From Hofstenia miamia (Eukaryota; Xenacoelomorpha; Acoela; Hofsteniidae), in the NCBI GenBank assembly GCA_900660155.1, contig CABFPE010000019.1, forward strand, positions 1,490,551-1,554,550: a DNA stretch of 64,000 nucleotides, given 5' to 3'. The position numbers and the translations under genes were made by a program. The notes under the pieces are model-generated. The model was not told the origin of the DNA. It did no database searches and saw only the letters and a list, made by a program, of their open reading frames with translations. This document shows positions 36,197 through 48,812 of this stretch, in pieces; position 1 is the first letter of the stretch; each line of letters opens with the position of its first letter.

Positions 36197-38550
36197 TAAA
36201 AAACAAACATATGAAGGAATATCGACTATGCAGATATTATGAGTGGTGGTGCTGTCCTATGCAATGCTTTTGTGAATCATAATTCCTTAGGACAATTTTC
36301 TGCATTTAGCATCACCTAACATTTTGTATTGATGCATTAGCATCTCTTAAGTAAAAAGGCTTAACCCGCGTCCTATCCTGTGTTACCGCGAGCTCACAGT
36401 TTAGGTAACTATGAAAGTTATCGGTTTATATCGATTATTTTTTTGCGTTTTAAAATTTTAACTTCATTTCTCATCATTTTTTAGTATATAATGTTTAGAT
36501 TTAAGCGTACTTGGCCAGTTCAACGTGCATTCTATTTTATACCCGTTTCATTATTTTGAAGTAAATGACTTCCTAAATATAACAAAAGCACAGTAATAAA
36601 GAAAATACGAGTAACTTATTTAGTTTGGTGTACAGACTTGAGCGCTATTATTAAGCAACTGCCTTATTAATTATGAGGCTCAAACACATTAAACATTCGG
36701 GATATATTTATTCTTAACTTTATAAATTTAATACATTCAGTTGCTTCAATCAATTGATGAATATTTTATACTGATTACATATTTGAACTGGTGTTTAAAA
36801 ATGAAATAAATATTTCAATAATTCAAAATTATTCAAGAACTCCTCTACAACTATATTATTTACATAACTTACAAAAAATTTCATATTTCTACTAATTTTT
36901 CAAAACCTTATTTTGCAACTTCAGAATAGAACAGACATTTGGTTAAATAGTTAATTTAGCAATTTGACAAAATGGGGATATTCAAGAAATTTTAGCTAAA
37001 ACTTCACAATATGAGTTGCTTAAGTTTTCTTGTCCTTGCAAAAAAATTATCAATTATTAAAGAGATATTTAAGATATAAAACAGCATCCCTAATGTGCTT
37101 AAGTCTTTGGCAATACACATATTCATTTTTATGTCAATAAAGTTGTTTATCTAGTTGGTAATTGAAATAAGTCTAAAATTTGAGTGTTTTTAGTGTTCTT
37201 ACAGGTAGATACAAAACGCTCATCTCTTAAAAACACGAAATAGCGAGCTATTTTAGATCCAGTTTTGTATAGCTAATGACGTCATTCAATATGAAATTTG
37301 TGTAAGGGGCTGAAATTTGTATGTTAATATCTCTTGAATAAAGCATATATTTTTGGAATACAAAAAATTTTGGCAAATCATATAGTGATATTTTGATTTT
37401 TTGAATATATTCAAGAATTAAAATTTCGTGAATAGCCCCATTTAGTGAAAAAGAAATCATTTCAAAAAATTTCAGTTTTTTAAATTTAAAATGGAGGATT
37501 TTCTCTAAAACTTAGATTGAAATATGTTGGCTAAAGCTGCTTAATTTAGCTTAACTTTTTTAAAAATAATGAGACTATTTATAAATATTTTTACATAAAT
37601 TTATTATTTTCATTTATCTTACAACATAAGAGCTTTGTGAACAGAAAGTTTATGACATTATCCAACAATACAAAGACAGCCATTTCTAAAAAATTTAGCA
37701 TTTATTCTGAAGTACAATTGATTGAAATTGAAATTTTTTTCAAAAAAATACTCAAACTTAAAATGTAAAAACTCACACTTGGACCAAGTAACTCATACAG
37801 AATTAAAAAACCCTAGTTGTTTGCACATATTGGAATATATTTACTTTAAGGCTATTAAGTAAATGCATTTCATAGCATAAATGCATTGGTGCCCACCAAT
37901 TGCAAAGCAAGGGCATGTAAAGTAGAAGACACCAAATAACAATTTTGGTTGTTTTTATGTTGTTTATAGTTGTTTCATATTTTTGCTTGTTGCAGCAACC
38001 ACTAACATCATAATAACAACTTTAGTAATAAATAATGAGTGAGCAAATGCTCAAAAATAAAACTCACTATGTTAATTTTATTACTAGATCCTTTTAATAT
38101 TAAAAAAGGATTTGTGAAACCTTTTTGAAATTTTAAATTTGTGAAAATTATAGTATACCAGATAAGTGAATTTTCAAAATAATTTATTCATGAATATTTG
38201 GACACCTTGAAATTGACTGCTAAATTAAAAAGTTAAATTTGAGCAGAAGTTATTTTGCATGATTTAAAAAAGTACTATTTCAAAATTGTACTTAATATTA
38301 GATTTTTAAATTTTTGTTAAATTTGGCAGATTTTTCTGCTCAGTGTTATAATTTACATACAAAATAATTGTTTAACAAATGTTTGGAGATGAATATGTTG
38401 ACAGTATCTGAAAGATAATGGTTTGCTCTTTATTGAACTTGTGTTTGTTTAAGCAGCATTTCTTGAAATGTTTAGCAATATAAAATGTTATTTTGCATAT
38501 AAAAGTAATGATAAAACAATCATGTGACTCTTCCTCTTGGTAAAACTGCT
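36197..38550. other. AT-rich non-coding stretch
   Basis: No exon or element was recognised. A minus-strand frame at 37248-37460 has no domain. The sequence becomes richer in GC near 38550, where the LTR fossil begins. Confidence 0.4.
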
Positions 38551-40224
38551 CCAGGGAGGGCATCATCTATTCTACTACTGTAAGTGGAATGATCTCACCA
38601 TCTTTCACTGTGTGCCTCATGGTTTTGTTGTAGCCACATTCTCTCAAGGTTAAAAAGAATCTCAGTTTTCATGTGCATGTTGTAATGGTTGACTAGCTCT
38701 AGACCAAGTTTGTCATCAAATGAGCAGCTTGTGCAAAGCAGAGCATACTCAAAGTCAAGGGATGGGAATTTTGTCTCTGCAGTGGCTCCCCATATATACA
38801 TTTTCAATGTGTCCAAGAAAATGTGATACCAAAGTGGTTTACAATCATTTGTGGCAGTAGGCACCCTAATGGACTGCTTCTCCCCATTAATCTTGCATAA
38901 AATTTATCAAAGCTCTCCATGGCTTTGTTTGTGTTCCCATGGGACACTTGTAGAGAGCATGAGTGAAGCAGCCAGTTCTTGACCTTCCAACCTGGAGGGC
39001 AAATTGCTAACTCATTGGTGCATTGTTTTGCTAGTCTCTCTCAGGCGATTTGGTTGAGAGGCAGTTGAATTCCCAGATTGTTCATAGGAAATATAGACAG
39101 GATATAAATGGCTCCATGTGACTGAATGGCAGTTGTAAATTTTTCTGAAAATAGCTTTTCAGTAAAGTTCTGCCTGTCCTGTGAGGTGTATGAAATACAT
39201 AGCTCCATGAAGAGTCTCTCCACTGATCAAGAGTACAAATCTTGATAATTGACCACACATTTTCAGAGCTTTGGCCTGCTTTAAGAGATGCCCAGATTTC
39301 ATAGATTTTGGCAAGCATGGCTGTGCTTTGAGAGAAAGCAAAGCTGATGTGGATGTTGGTGGTCTAGAGAGTCCTAGTGTGAAAGGTGTCTACAGTGAGG
39401 CAATGTGTTAGTATTTTCTTGCATAGCAAGAGATCAGTGTAAATTAACTTAGTGATCTAGATGATGTTAGTGTGGTACATACTGATGGGCTGGTAGTAGT
39501 TGTTATACAGGACTGTGAAGTTTTCCATCCAGAAGTGGAGATTCTCAACTTGCTCAGATATCTCATCCTGGTACTCCTCCTTAAGAAACATGATTAGGTG
39601 AATGTTCTTGACTTTAGCAAGCCAGTAAGCAATCTTGATCTTCTCCAAAGTTTTTGGCTTGTTTACATTGCCTACTCAAAGGAAGTAAATGATAAGGAGG
39701 TTCTCAAAATCAATGTTGATGTACTCAAATTTTTGTATTGACTTCTTGATGTTTAGGAGCTGGCATAAGTGAGAGAGGTTGAAGTCTTCATCAAACATGA
39801 TATGCAAAGTACTCTTCCAATAGGGGCTCATTAGTCTGCCATGCATTTTCAAGTTGTAACAGATGATCATATTAATTTTGGGCCTGTGCTCAGCATTGAT
39901 ACAAAAAGAATGACATCTGTTTAGCAGGTTAATGATTTGGCATTGCAGGTCTATCTCAACTTATTCTTTGTTTCTTCAGACAAATTATCTCTGACAAAGC
40001 TAATGGCTTTATGGGTAGTGATAAAATATGAGTGGAGTACCTAATCTCCAACTTTAGATGTTTTCCTTTGCCTTTCATCTGTCTTCTTGGAACATACACT
40101 AGTGGTAGCATGTGACAAAGGACCAGGACTAGGGGGGTTTGAGTCACTATGGGATGGTTGGGTATTAATAGCACTAACACTAGCAAAAGGCACTCATAAC
40201 TTACTTGACTATTTGGGTTCCTTC

Positions 40225-40345
40225 AGAGAGTGTTGTCTCTCTGTGTAGTCATCTGAGGTCTGCTCCCAAGGAGAGTGTTGTCTCCCCAAGTAGTGGCAGG
40301 AATCATGCTCCCAAGGAAAGTGTTGTCTCCCCAAGTAGTGGCACA
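40225..40345. repeat. 45-bp tandem repeat inside the LTR fossil
   Basis: TGTTGTCTC recurs at 40231, 40276 and 40321, an exact 45-bp period, with CTCCCAAGGA and CCCCAAGTAGTGG shared between units. The period is a multiple of three. Confidence 0.85.
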
Positions 40346-43300
40346 GCCTGCCATCAGATTCCTCTGCTTGTGATCTCCCTCATTTTTGTGAGGTGCCTTC
40401 ATCTGCTCAGCACAGGGATGCTTCTCATCTCCTTGCTTCATCTCTCAGGTTGAGTCCTTGTTGCACACATTGTCTGGTGGGCAGTTGATTCTCAGTTTGT
40501 TTCATCTATTTAGCTTGGTTACTAAACATAGAGATTAAATTAAGTTCTCAATCTTGGGTATTTAAATGATCTAAATACTCTTGGTCTCTAACTCTAGGTC
40601 TATGCAAAATATGAGTAGCAGTAATGCTGCTACTATTACCAAGATTAATATAATATTTGACCTTAGTGAGATCATCTTCCTCACATTCAGTGAGGTTTTT
40701 ATAAGTCTTAAATTCATTTACTCCATCATTGACAAGTGAAAATTCACTATTAGGGTCAATGACAACATTATCAATATCTTTTACAGCTTGCTTGAGTTGT
40801 TAGAAGTGGGCAACTCTCCCATTATTTAATAAATACTTGTGGTGATCTAACACCTTAGTTATGACAAACAGACCTTGCCAATTAGTGGCAAGTTTTTGTA
40901 CCTAATGAGTATTTGTGACTTGGGAAGGGAAATAGGCAAAGACCTTGTTGCCTTGTTTATGATTAAAGTTTCACTGCTGGTGGACAACAGATTGATTGGT
41001 ATTTTGACAGATAGTGAGGTGCACTTCCTGAAGTTTGTGCAGCATGCAGTTTACAAAATTTTCTAAAGTAGGTTCATGATAATCCAGAAACATAATAGAG
41101 AGAGGCATACTCACTTTGCAACCAAACATTGCATTGAAGGGGCTGACCTTTGTTGTGGAGTGGACTGTGGTGTTGTAAAAATACTCCATGGCCTCAATGA
41201 CTAGCTTCCAGTTCCAACCTGCTGCTTGGGCAAGGGCAACTTAGATCAACTTGATGACAGTGTGGTTAAACCTTTCTACAATGCCATTCAACTGCAAGTG
41301 GCATGCAGTAGTAAATTTATGGAGAATTTCAAGCTCTTTGGTAAGGGTCTCTATAAGGTGGTTATTGAACTGGGGACCATGATCAGATAGTAGTCATTCC
41401 ATAGGGCCAACTTTGAGTATCCATTCTTTAACAATTTTTTCTCTAATGACCTTGGCAGTGGTACTGTCAAGGAGGATGAGTCAGGCATATTTGGTAAAGT
41501 GATGAATTAGTACCAAGAGGTACTGATATCCCTCATCATCACAAGAGAGTTTTTCTAGGTCCATGTGGACAACTTTGTTTGTGAGTTCAGCTGCTTAGCT
41601 ATGTATCTTGGCCCTTTGTTCCAGAAGGGCAGGTTGTACACTTATTGATGACATCTTGAATGGCAGCTTGGATGATGATTGTAATGTATCTAGCATTGAA
41701 TGTATGTTCAGTTTGGATAATGCCTAAGTGGCCTTTCTCATGAATTTTATGGACCAAGTCCCTCTGGAAGTTTTCAGAGACAGTTAATCAGTTGTTCCAA
41801 CTCTTGGCATATAGTAAGCCAGCATTCATTTGTCAGCAGTCATATTGCCAGAAATAATTATTGGTGATGGGACACAGAGAGTGATTTGCATTCTTCAATT
41901 TCACTATGAACTCAGAGAGCTATTTGTCATGTTGTTGATCTGACAAGATTTCTGCTCAGTGATTTCCTCTTTGACAAGAATCAGGAGGATAGCTTCTCCA
42001 TGGAGATCAGTGCTTATTTCAGGAAGGCATTCATATTCATTAAGTGAAATGAATCTGAAGAGAGTCTCCTCACATGGCAGTTTCCTGAGGTCACACTCAT
42101 AACCAGGGAGTGCTGTCCAGTAATCTGCATTGATGTGTAGTCTCCCTGGACAATGTTGAATGGAAAAGGTAAAATTATTCAGATACTCAATCCAGTTGGC
42201 AACTATTTTGGATCTGTCCCCAGAAAATTTTTGAGCCAAGGATAAAGAAGCAGAATTTCTTTAAGCTTCCACCAGTGTTAACATCTTGGATTTAGTGGCA
42301 CCATAGTTCTGCTCAGTGTTCCTGAGCTTTCTGCTAAAATATTGGATCAGGCTTTTAATGCCATTGATGACCTGATTCAGCACTCTGCTGATTGAGACTA
42401 AGCTGGCGTCATAATCAACAATGAACTCTTTCAAGTAGTCTGGCAATTTGAGGCTAGGGATCTTTCTCAGTTCTATCTTGATGGAGTTGAGATCTTCTTG
42501 CTCTGCCCATGTCCACTTGAACTCAATGCTTTGCCATAGCAGGTTAGAAATGTGCTTAGTTTTATTTGCCAGCTCTGGTATGAAAGCACCATATTAATTC
42601 AGAAAGCCCATAGGTCTTTGGACATCTTTACAGGACCACATAGTCTTGATTCATTCTAGGTGATCTTTCAGATCATTCTTGATGGAGATGAGACCAGGCT
42701 CAACAACCATTCTAAGGAAGGTAACACATGGCTAAAGGAGGGCACACTTATTTCTGTTTATGTGGAGGCTGGACTCATGTGAGATGCTAAGAGTTCTACC
42801 AAGCCTCAGCAAAGGTGTTGCTAGCCACAAGAATATCATCCATATATGTGGTAATTCCTGGCTCTAGTACATGTGTGCCATTCTGAAGCCCATGAGTAAT
42901 GTAGGATTTGGAATGTGGCAGGGGTGTTGCAGAGCCCAAAAGCCATATACTTCCATTTGAAGAGGCCATACAGAGTTATGAAGGCAGTCTTTGGGATGTC
43001 AGCTGGCTTCATGGGCTCCTGCCAGTATGCCTTGCAAAGATTGAGGCAAGACAACAGCTGGTATCAGCTGGCATCATACATGAGATCTTCAATATGCATA
43101 AGAGGATATGCATCTTTCACAGTTACATCATTCAATTTTCTAAAATCAATACATAGGCAGTACTTTTCTTCCTGCCTGATGAAGATGGTGGGCACTACAT
43201 ACAGGGTGTTGCTGCCTTGTATTATACCACTCTCTATTAGATCAATTAAAATTCTTTTGTATTCCTCCTGGAGGTTCTCTGACACTCTTCTAACAGGAAG

Positions 43301-44151
43301 ATGGATCAGGCAATCATACTTAGTTTTAATGGCATGTTTCTTGCTGACAGCTTGAGCAACACTAATCAAGCCATAATTAAAGACTTCATGATGTTGTCAA
43401 AGTAAGAGAGAGGGATTTGCATTCCTGCGTACCCTCACTAATGGGAGGAATCCAGATGGTGTTGCTCAGTTCCATGAGATCATGAATTGCTGTTAAGATA
43501 GGCAAGGAAGCTGTGGCTTTAAACTCTAGCCAGACTGGAGTTGCAACAATGATTAAGTTAGTAGGATCTATTTGGACCAATGAAGTGGAACTGTTCAACA
43601 CAGTGATGCATGTCTTGCCATTCAAGATGTGGCAATGATCAGGAGAGAAGTTACCCTCCAACAAAATGCTTCCCTTTGTATCCAGAGATCATAATGAACA
43701 TACTGAGAGTTGGTAGTGACTGCCATCCAATGCCAGTGCCATTTCTCAATGATTATTAATTCAGAGAATTTTAACAAAATTTCTTGTTCAACAACAATGG
43801 TGAGTTCCTGCCTGGGCTCACTTCCACAGATGGATATTGTGTTACTCCCATAGTCAATCACACACAAATTCTGCTTGGGGAAGTTGTTGCCCAAAATTAT
43901 ATCATATGGCAGCAGTTGGCCACAAGTATTGATGATGATTAAGTCCATGGAGAACAACTCTTGGCAAATGCTCAATTCCAGGTTTGGTACACAACCCTTC
44001 AATGATATTGTGTTTCCAGAAGCATCCAACAAGCAGGCAGTGAACAGGAGTAGTTTGCCCCTTAACAAACACAGCTTGGTACAACAAGTGTCCCTGATAA
44101 TGGAGGCTGAGGCTCCAGTGTTGATAGTGACATTAACTAGAGTACCATATA

Positions 44152-45035
44152 CAGCTGCGGCCAAAAGTCACTGGACATGAACAAAATTTTAATTTTTAGT
44201 TAGTTTTTGTGCATTTGGAGCATAATTTTTTCAAAAGGGAAACCATTTTTTGTCCAAAAATAAGTCAAAAGGGAAACCATTTTTTGTCCAAAAATAAGTA
44301 TAATCAAAATTATATCAAATATTATCATAAAAATAACAGTGTAGTGTAAACAAAGTTAATATTTCGTTGGAACAGAGTTAATATTTTGTTGGAAAGCCTA
44401 GACTTCTTTGTACAGCTCAAAGATNAATTGTGTAGCCTTCTTTAAGCAAAGTGACAATTGTTGCCCTCTTTCTTGGTGAAACCTCTTTCCTTGGCATATC
44501 AAAATTGTTTAGAAAATATTCAATTGCACACCAGTTAACACTAAGACAGCTAAGACACTCAATAATGAACTTACAATATGTAATCAGTAATAAACACTCA
44601 AGTGTAGAAAGTAGAAAGTACATATTCCTGCAGCCAATAGAATTACGTACAGTAAAATTTAATTTGGTAATTTCTCTGCATGCATATGTCGTGCATATAC
44701 TGCCTGCATTGAGTATATGTATAATGACTTATTGATCCAACAATGGTAAAGTCGAGCATTAATACTCTGCCTGTGGTAGTGTAGTAGGTATGTAATGACT
44801 TATTGTGTTCTAAGTATGGCAGAGAATTAAGTAAAAACACTATACGCATTTTGGTACATTTTACGATTTTACATTATATTTTTATATGAAATTCATGTAC
44901 AAGAATTATTTTCTGCAAAAATATATCTATTTAAATAGAAAACAAACCTTAATATACAATAACACCTTACTAAATCAGAAAAATAGTTATAATATTCAAA
45001 ATTTGTTTGTGTCTGGTGACTTTTGGCCATGGCTG
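44152..45035 (-). mobile_element. Tc1-like element nested in the LTR fossil
   Basis: The left terminus is CAGCTGCGGCCAAAAGTCAC at 44152-44171, after TA. The right terminus, ending at 45035, is GTGACTTTTGGCCATGGCTG, its complement with one mismatch, followed by TA. The length of 884 bp is short for Tc1 (usually 1.3-1.6 kb), so it is internally deleted; an N at 44425 marks an assembly join inside. On the minus strand, near 44508, a frame begins MPRKEVSPRKRATIVTLLKE, a Tc1-type helix-turn-helix start. The insertion postdates the LTR element. Confidence 0.88.
44417..44508 (-). pseudogene. Tc1 transposase N-terminal fragment
   Basis: Only the start of a Tc1 transposase remains: MPRKEVSPRKRATIVTLLKE and GYT, equivalent to the first HTH of the paired-like DNA-binding domain. 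The frame runs into the single N at 44425. The catalytic domain is absent. Confidence 0.75.
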
Positions 45036-46983
45036 TATATCCACAGGGATAACATTAGTACTCAGTAGTGACGTAATAACCAAAAGGTTGTGTGCACATT
45101 TTATAGGAGACAGCACTCCAGCTAGTTTACTGGACTGACAGAATCAACAGGCAGATCAGGAGAACACTCTTTGGTCAATGGTTTGTCAATGACAAAGCCA
45201 TCACAATTGGCAACTAGGCAAATCACAGCATGGCATTGTGGTTTAGTGTGGCCTTTTTTACTGCAGTAGTAGCAACAAGTTTGTTCAATTTCAATTTTTG
45301 GTTTTGGAGCAGTGGTACTTGGTAAGGCAGGAGGTTTCTTTGTTGGGTGACCCATCTGAATTTCTCCTACAGCTTTATCAATGTGAATGGTGTTGTGGAG
45401 CATATAAATGATGCTAATGGCTTTTTGAATGATAAAGTTAGGCTCATCTTCAGGGTCACACTTCAATTCAATATTGGGGGGAGAGCCCTGACAAATTTAT
45501 GAGAAAAGATCATGCTTTGAGTATTCAGGCATTAGCTTACTCAGGCAGAACAGTTTTTCCACTTGTGTAATATAAGTGTGGACATTGTTGCTCTTCTTAA
45601 ATGAGGGATCACAGAGCAGCATCTTGTACTGGTGCTTTATATGAGGAGCTTTTTAGTGGTCCTTGCAGTAACCAGTCAGTCGTTGATAATTCATTTTAAC
45701 ATCTCTATTTAGCATCATATATTGATTATATGTGAGGCCTTACTAAGTATGTGGGAAATCCATCATTTCAAGAACAAGAAAAACTATAAGAAAAGTTCCA
45801 AAAAAAGGTTCCAACAAATTGAGAGAAAACTCCAACTGAGTTCAGAGAAACAAAAACTATTTCCAGTAAGCAGTGTGGTCTAGGGTATGGTAATAAATCC
45901 AAATTCTAGAAGAATGAGACAACAACAAAGTAACAACCAGGAAATAGTAAAAATAACATCAAAGCTCAGAGTGACAGCTTCAGAGTACAGAATTGTAGTA
46001 TAAAATTACATAAGGGGTAAAGTTATGCATTGGTTGGCAGGGAAGTTGAATCATTGCCAGGGGAAACAGCTATCCCAGCTGGCTTGCACCAAAGAGAAAG
46101 AACAAAACCAAATATGGTAAGAAAACAACAAGTGACAGTTTTGTATCATGTCTGAATCACCAGGTGGAAAAGGATGACCACCTTGGTAGGCACAGAAGTT
46201 TCATTACTGGAGTACATCTCCAAGCATCAATTCACTTGCACACTTCAACAAAATAAAGTAAAAAGTTTGACTGACACTCCAATTTGTTCAGAATCACGTC
46301 AGGGTCACCATGTAGAATCATGGGGTGCTCTGACTACTCCAGTGGTACTGAGAAACTCAAAGGTTCAATCAAAGGTTGCAGAGGCTACCATTGTAGAGAG
46401 TTACCAGCATTCCAACAAAAGAGGGAACATTGGTAGTTCACCAATTCTATAAAGAAAAACAGAAACTATCCACCAAGAATATATTTCCTGCAACAAGCAA
46501 TTCACACAGCATCACACCAAAGCCATATCCAGGAAGCCATCTTTACTCATCAAGGTGCTACTGCACTAAAAAATAAAAGAAATTAATATCAAAAAATTGA
46601 TAGCAACAGATCAATATGTAATCATGACATAACACTAAATTAGAGTGTGAGATAATCAAAAAAGTGAAAATAATCAAAATAGGGGCCTGAGTGACTCTAC
46701 AATGGGATCATATACATTATACATGGCCTCTAATTGAATCTTCTTGAGCAAAAACCTCAGTATCATATATGGTATTGCAATTACAATAAGTTTGGCATTA
46801 GTTGATCATTTTCTTTTTAGTGTTTCTTTGGTGCAAAGGGCATAGGAGGGTGTGCTTAAAAATTTTATGACAAGTGTGATGGCCCAAAATTTTTGTTTAA
46901 TAAGGCCCCTATTGTTAATACAATTGGACTACACCACTGCATTAGCTCATTGATCATTTATAACTAAAAGAAATGTAGATGCC

Positions 46984-47311
46984 ACTAGTAGTCCACCAGT
47001 GGGCCACTGGTGGCAGCAGTACCATCCATTTTGTACCAGTTGGAAAATCAATTCTTCAGTACATGTGAAATAAGTATAGGTATGCATCTAGATTTTATTT
47101 AATATTGGAATATAAATATTCAAGCTGCTTCTTTTTTATTTTATAGAAAACTCACCTATACCAAATTTAAAATAGTGAATTGTACTATATTTGGGAATCA
47201 CTAAGATAGACATAATAAAGAATTGTTTTAGTTTGTTATTGAACAATGAGCTGCTGCAATTGCCACTGCTATCACTACTTCTCCAACAGTGGTCCACTGG
47301 TGGTGACTAGT
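46984..47311. mobile_element. putative MITE with ~35-bp terminal inverted repeats
   Basis: The left end, ACTAGTAGTCCACCAGTGGG then CCACTGGTGG, is mirrored at the right end by CCAACAGTGGTCCACTGGTGG-type sequence ending GGTGACTAGT. The arms match over about 35 bases with a few substitutions and one small indel. The left arm also contains a near-perfect palindrome (CCACCAGTGG-G-CCACTGGTGG at 46993-47013). The interior is AT-rich and non-coding. No clear target duplication was found, so the superfamily is undecided. Confidence 0.65.
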
Positions 47312-48775
47312 AAGTTAGTATATAAGTAAACTTTTAATTATTACAAATAAATATTAATAATAAAAGATCATTATTTTTCACCAAAAACCTCAAAAACGGA
47401 AGAAGTGGTTTTGAAAAATAGACAATACCCAGGTACTGTCAGTTTTATTCACTGGTGGCAAATGCCATCTGAGATTACTAGCATTCTTGCTTCTTCTCAG
47501 GAATGTATCTTTATAGAGGGTGCTCCATTCCAAGGTGCCCAATCTGTTGGTAGAGTTTAGAATCAGCCTCTCTAATGTAAAGTCTAATTGACTTGTAATT
47601 CTTGATGATGCCCATCCTGACCACTTTCTTGTGTGTTCCATCTATTTTGCAACTCATTCCACTAATGGGGGATATTCACAAAATTTTAATTTCTTTTTGA
47701 AATGGGCTAATTTTGTATATATTTGCGTGATATTTACAAAAAAGGTGTACCAGACCCTGAAATTTATTAGTTTTTCTTTAATTTGATTTTATTTTCACAA
47801 TCCCATTACCCAAACTTCAATGTAAACAAATTTGATAACATGTTTATTTCAATATCTTTTACTTTATACTCTACATGTGTTGGCCACATGGGCAATAATT
47901 TAGTTGTAATTTCAGATTTTAATCATCAAATTGAAATTTGAGCTTCTTTCAAACAAATACTTGAACTTGATTTTTAAAACATCGATTATTGATAATAATT
48001 TAATTTATGAGACTAAATTATTTTAGACTTTTCGTGAAATTTAAATACCTTATGTATGATTGCAAATATGAAGATGTGATTTTTAATTGAGTCAAGTGAT
48101 AGGTTTTGAAAATTCTTCATTTTATTTATTAATTATACTTCACCGTAATTGTTTTTTCTGAATTATATTTTGCTAATTATTTAATAAGAATTATTCATTC
48201 TTCATGATAGTATAACTAATGTAGATATATGAAGTTAACCTCCTAGAAGTCGTCAATTTTTTTGTATTTTTGGATGAAATTAGTGTAAAGGTGGGTTTAT
48301 AATCGTATTGATTCTTCTTAGTGTTTAATGATTTAATTGGCAACCATTATCTTTACTTATTTCATTATCGAGAAAAGCAATATAGTTTAATTAGTAAGTA
48401 GAAATGCCCTTTCTGCTCTATCTTTTTCTAATTATAACTTCTTCAAATATCTTTGCAATTTGTTATCGTTAGTAAAAATTACGAGAGCCAATGTCTACAT
48501 TTGCAAAACATACTAATTGCCATTTTCTACAGGCATTACTAGATTTTGTTTTTATGTTTTTTTTACTGAATTCACGGCGATCATATAAATGAATCTCCTG
48601 AAACTTCAATGAGAAATTAATTTAGGGCCCAGTTGTGATCTGTTTGCATGATAATTTTATACATAGAAATATTAAAGGATGATTATGATGTTATTTGGTT
48701 AATCCAATTTCTTTATTTTCATGTTAAATGCATATTCTTTTTCCTCGCAGTGCACGGACGATTCATTTTGTTATA

Positions 48776-48780
<5 letters not shown>
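47312..48780. other. AT-rich non-coding stretch
   Basis: A minus-strand open frame at 47390-47641 lies in sequence slightly richer in GC, but no family is recognised; it could belong to a remnant related to the neighbouring LTR fossil. The rest (47650-48780) is featureless AT-rich sequence. Confidence 0.4.

Positions 48781-48811
<31 letters not shown>
48779..48811. repeat. (AT)n microsatellite abutting the LINE 3' end
   Basis: About 16 AT dinucleotides followed by a single N at 48812, after which the 3' part of the R4-type LINE begins on the minus strand. The true length of the repeat is unknown because of the N. Confidence 0.9.
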
Positions 48812-48812
48812 N

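Larger units (their letters stand above)
38560..46560 (-). mobile_element. Ty3/gypsy-type LTR retrotransposon fossil
   Basis: An old, broken LTR retrotransposon on the minus strand, standing out by its higher GC than both flanks. In element order: a gag-type CCHC knuckle near 45240-45280, aspartic protease near 44060-44140, reverse transcriptase at about 42840-43370, RNase H at about 41900-42450, and integrase at about 40970-41700. Downstream of integrase is a further region of about 2 kb (38560-40500) with minus-strand open frames of unknown nature. The part order (protease, RT, RNase H, integrase) marks Ty3/gypsy rather than copia. The reading frames are broken in many places and I could not identify a pair of LTRs, so the boundaries are approximate. 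A Tc1-like element is inserted between the gag and protease parts. Confidence 0.85.

Noticed and set aside
42908-43355. Plus-strand open frames over the LTR fossil RT
   Set aside because: Antisense shadows of the RT region.
46174-46452. Plus-strand open frame near the 5' end of the LTR fossil
   Set aside because: Opposite to the element's coding strand and with no recognised domain.
47390-47641. 83-codon minus-strand frame as a host gene
   Set aside because: No domain, no splice signals, and sequence composition closer to the neighbouring transposon than to the host exons.
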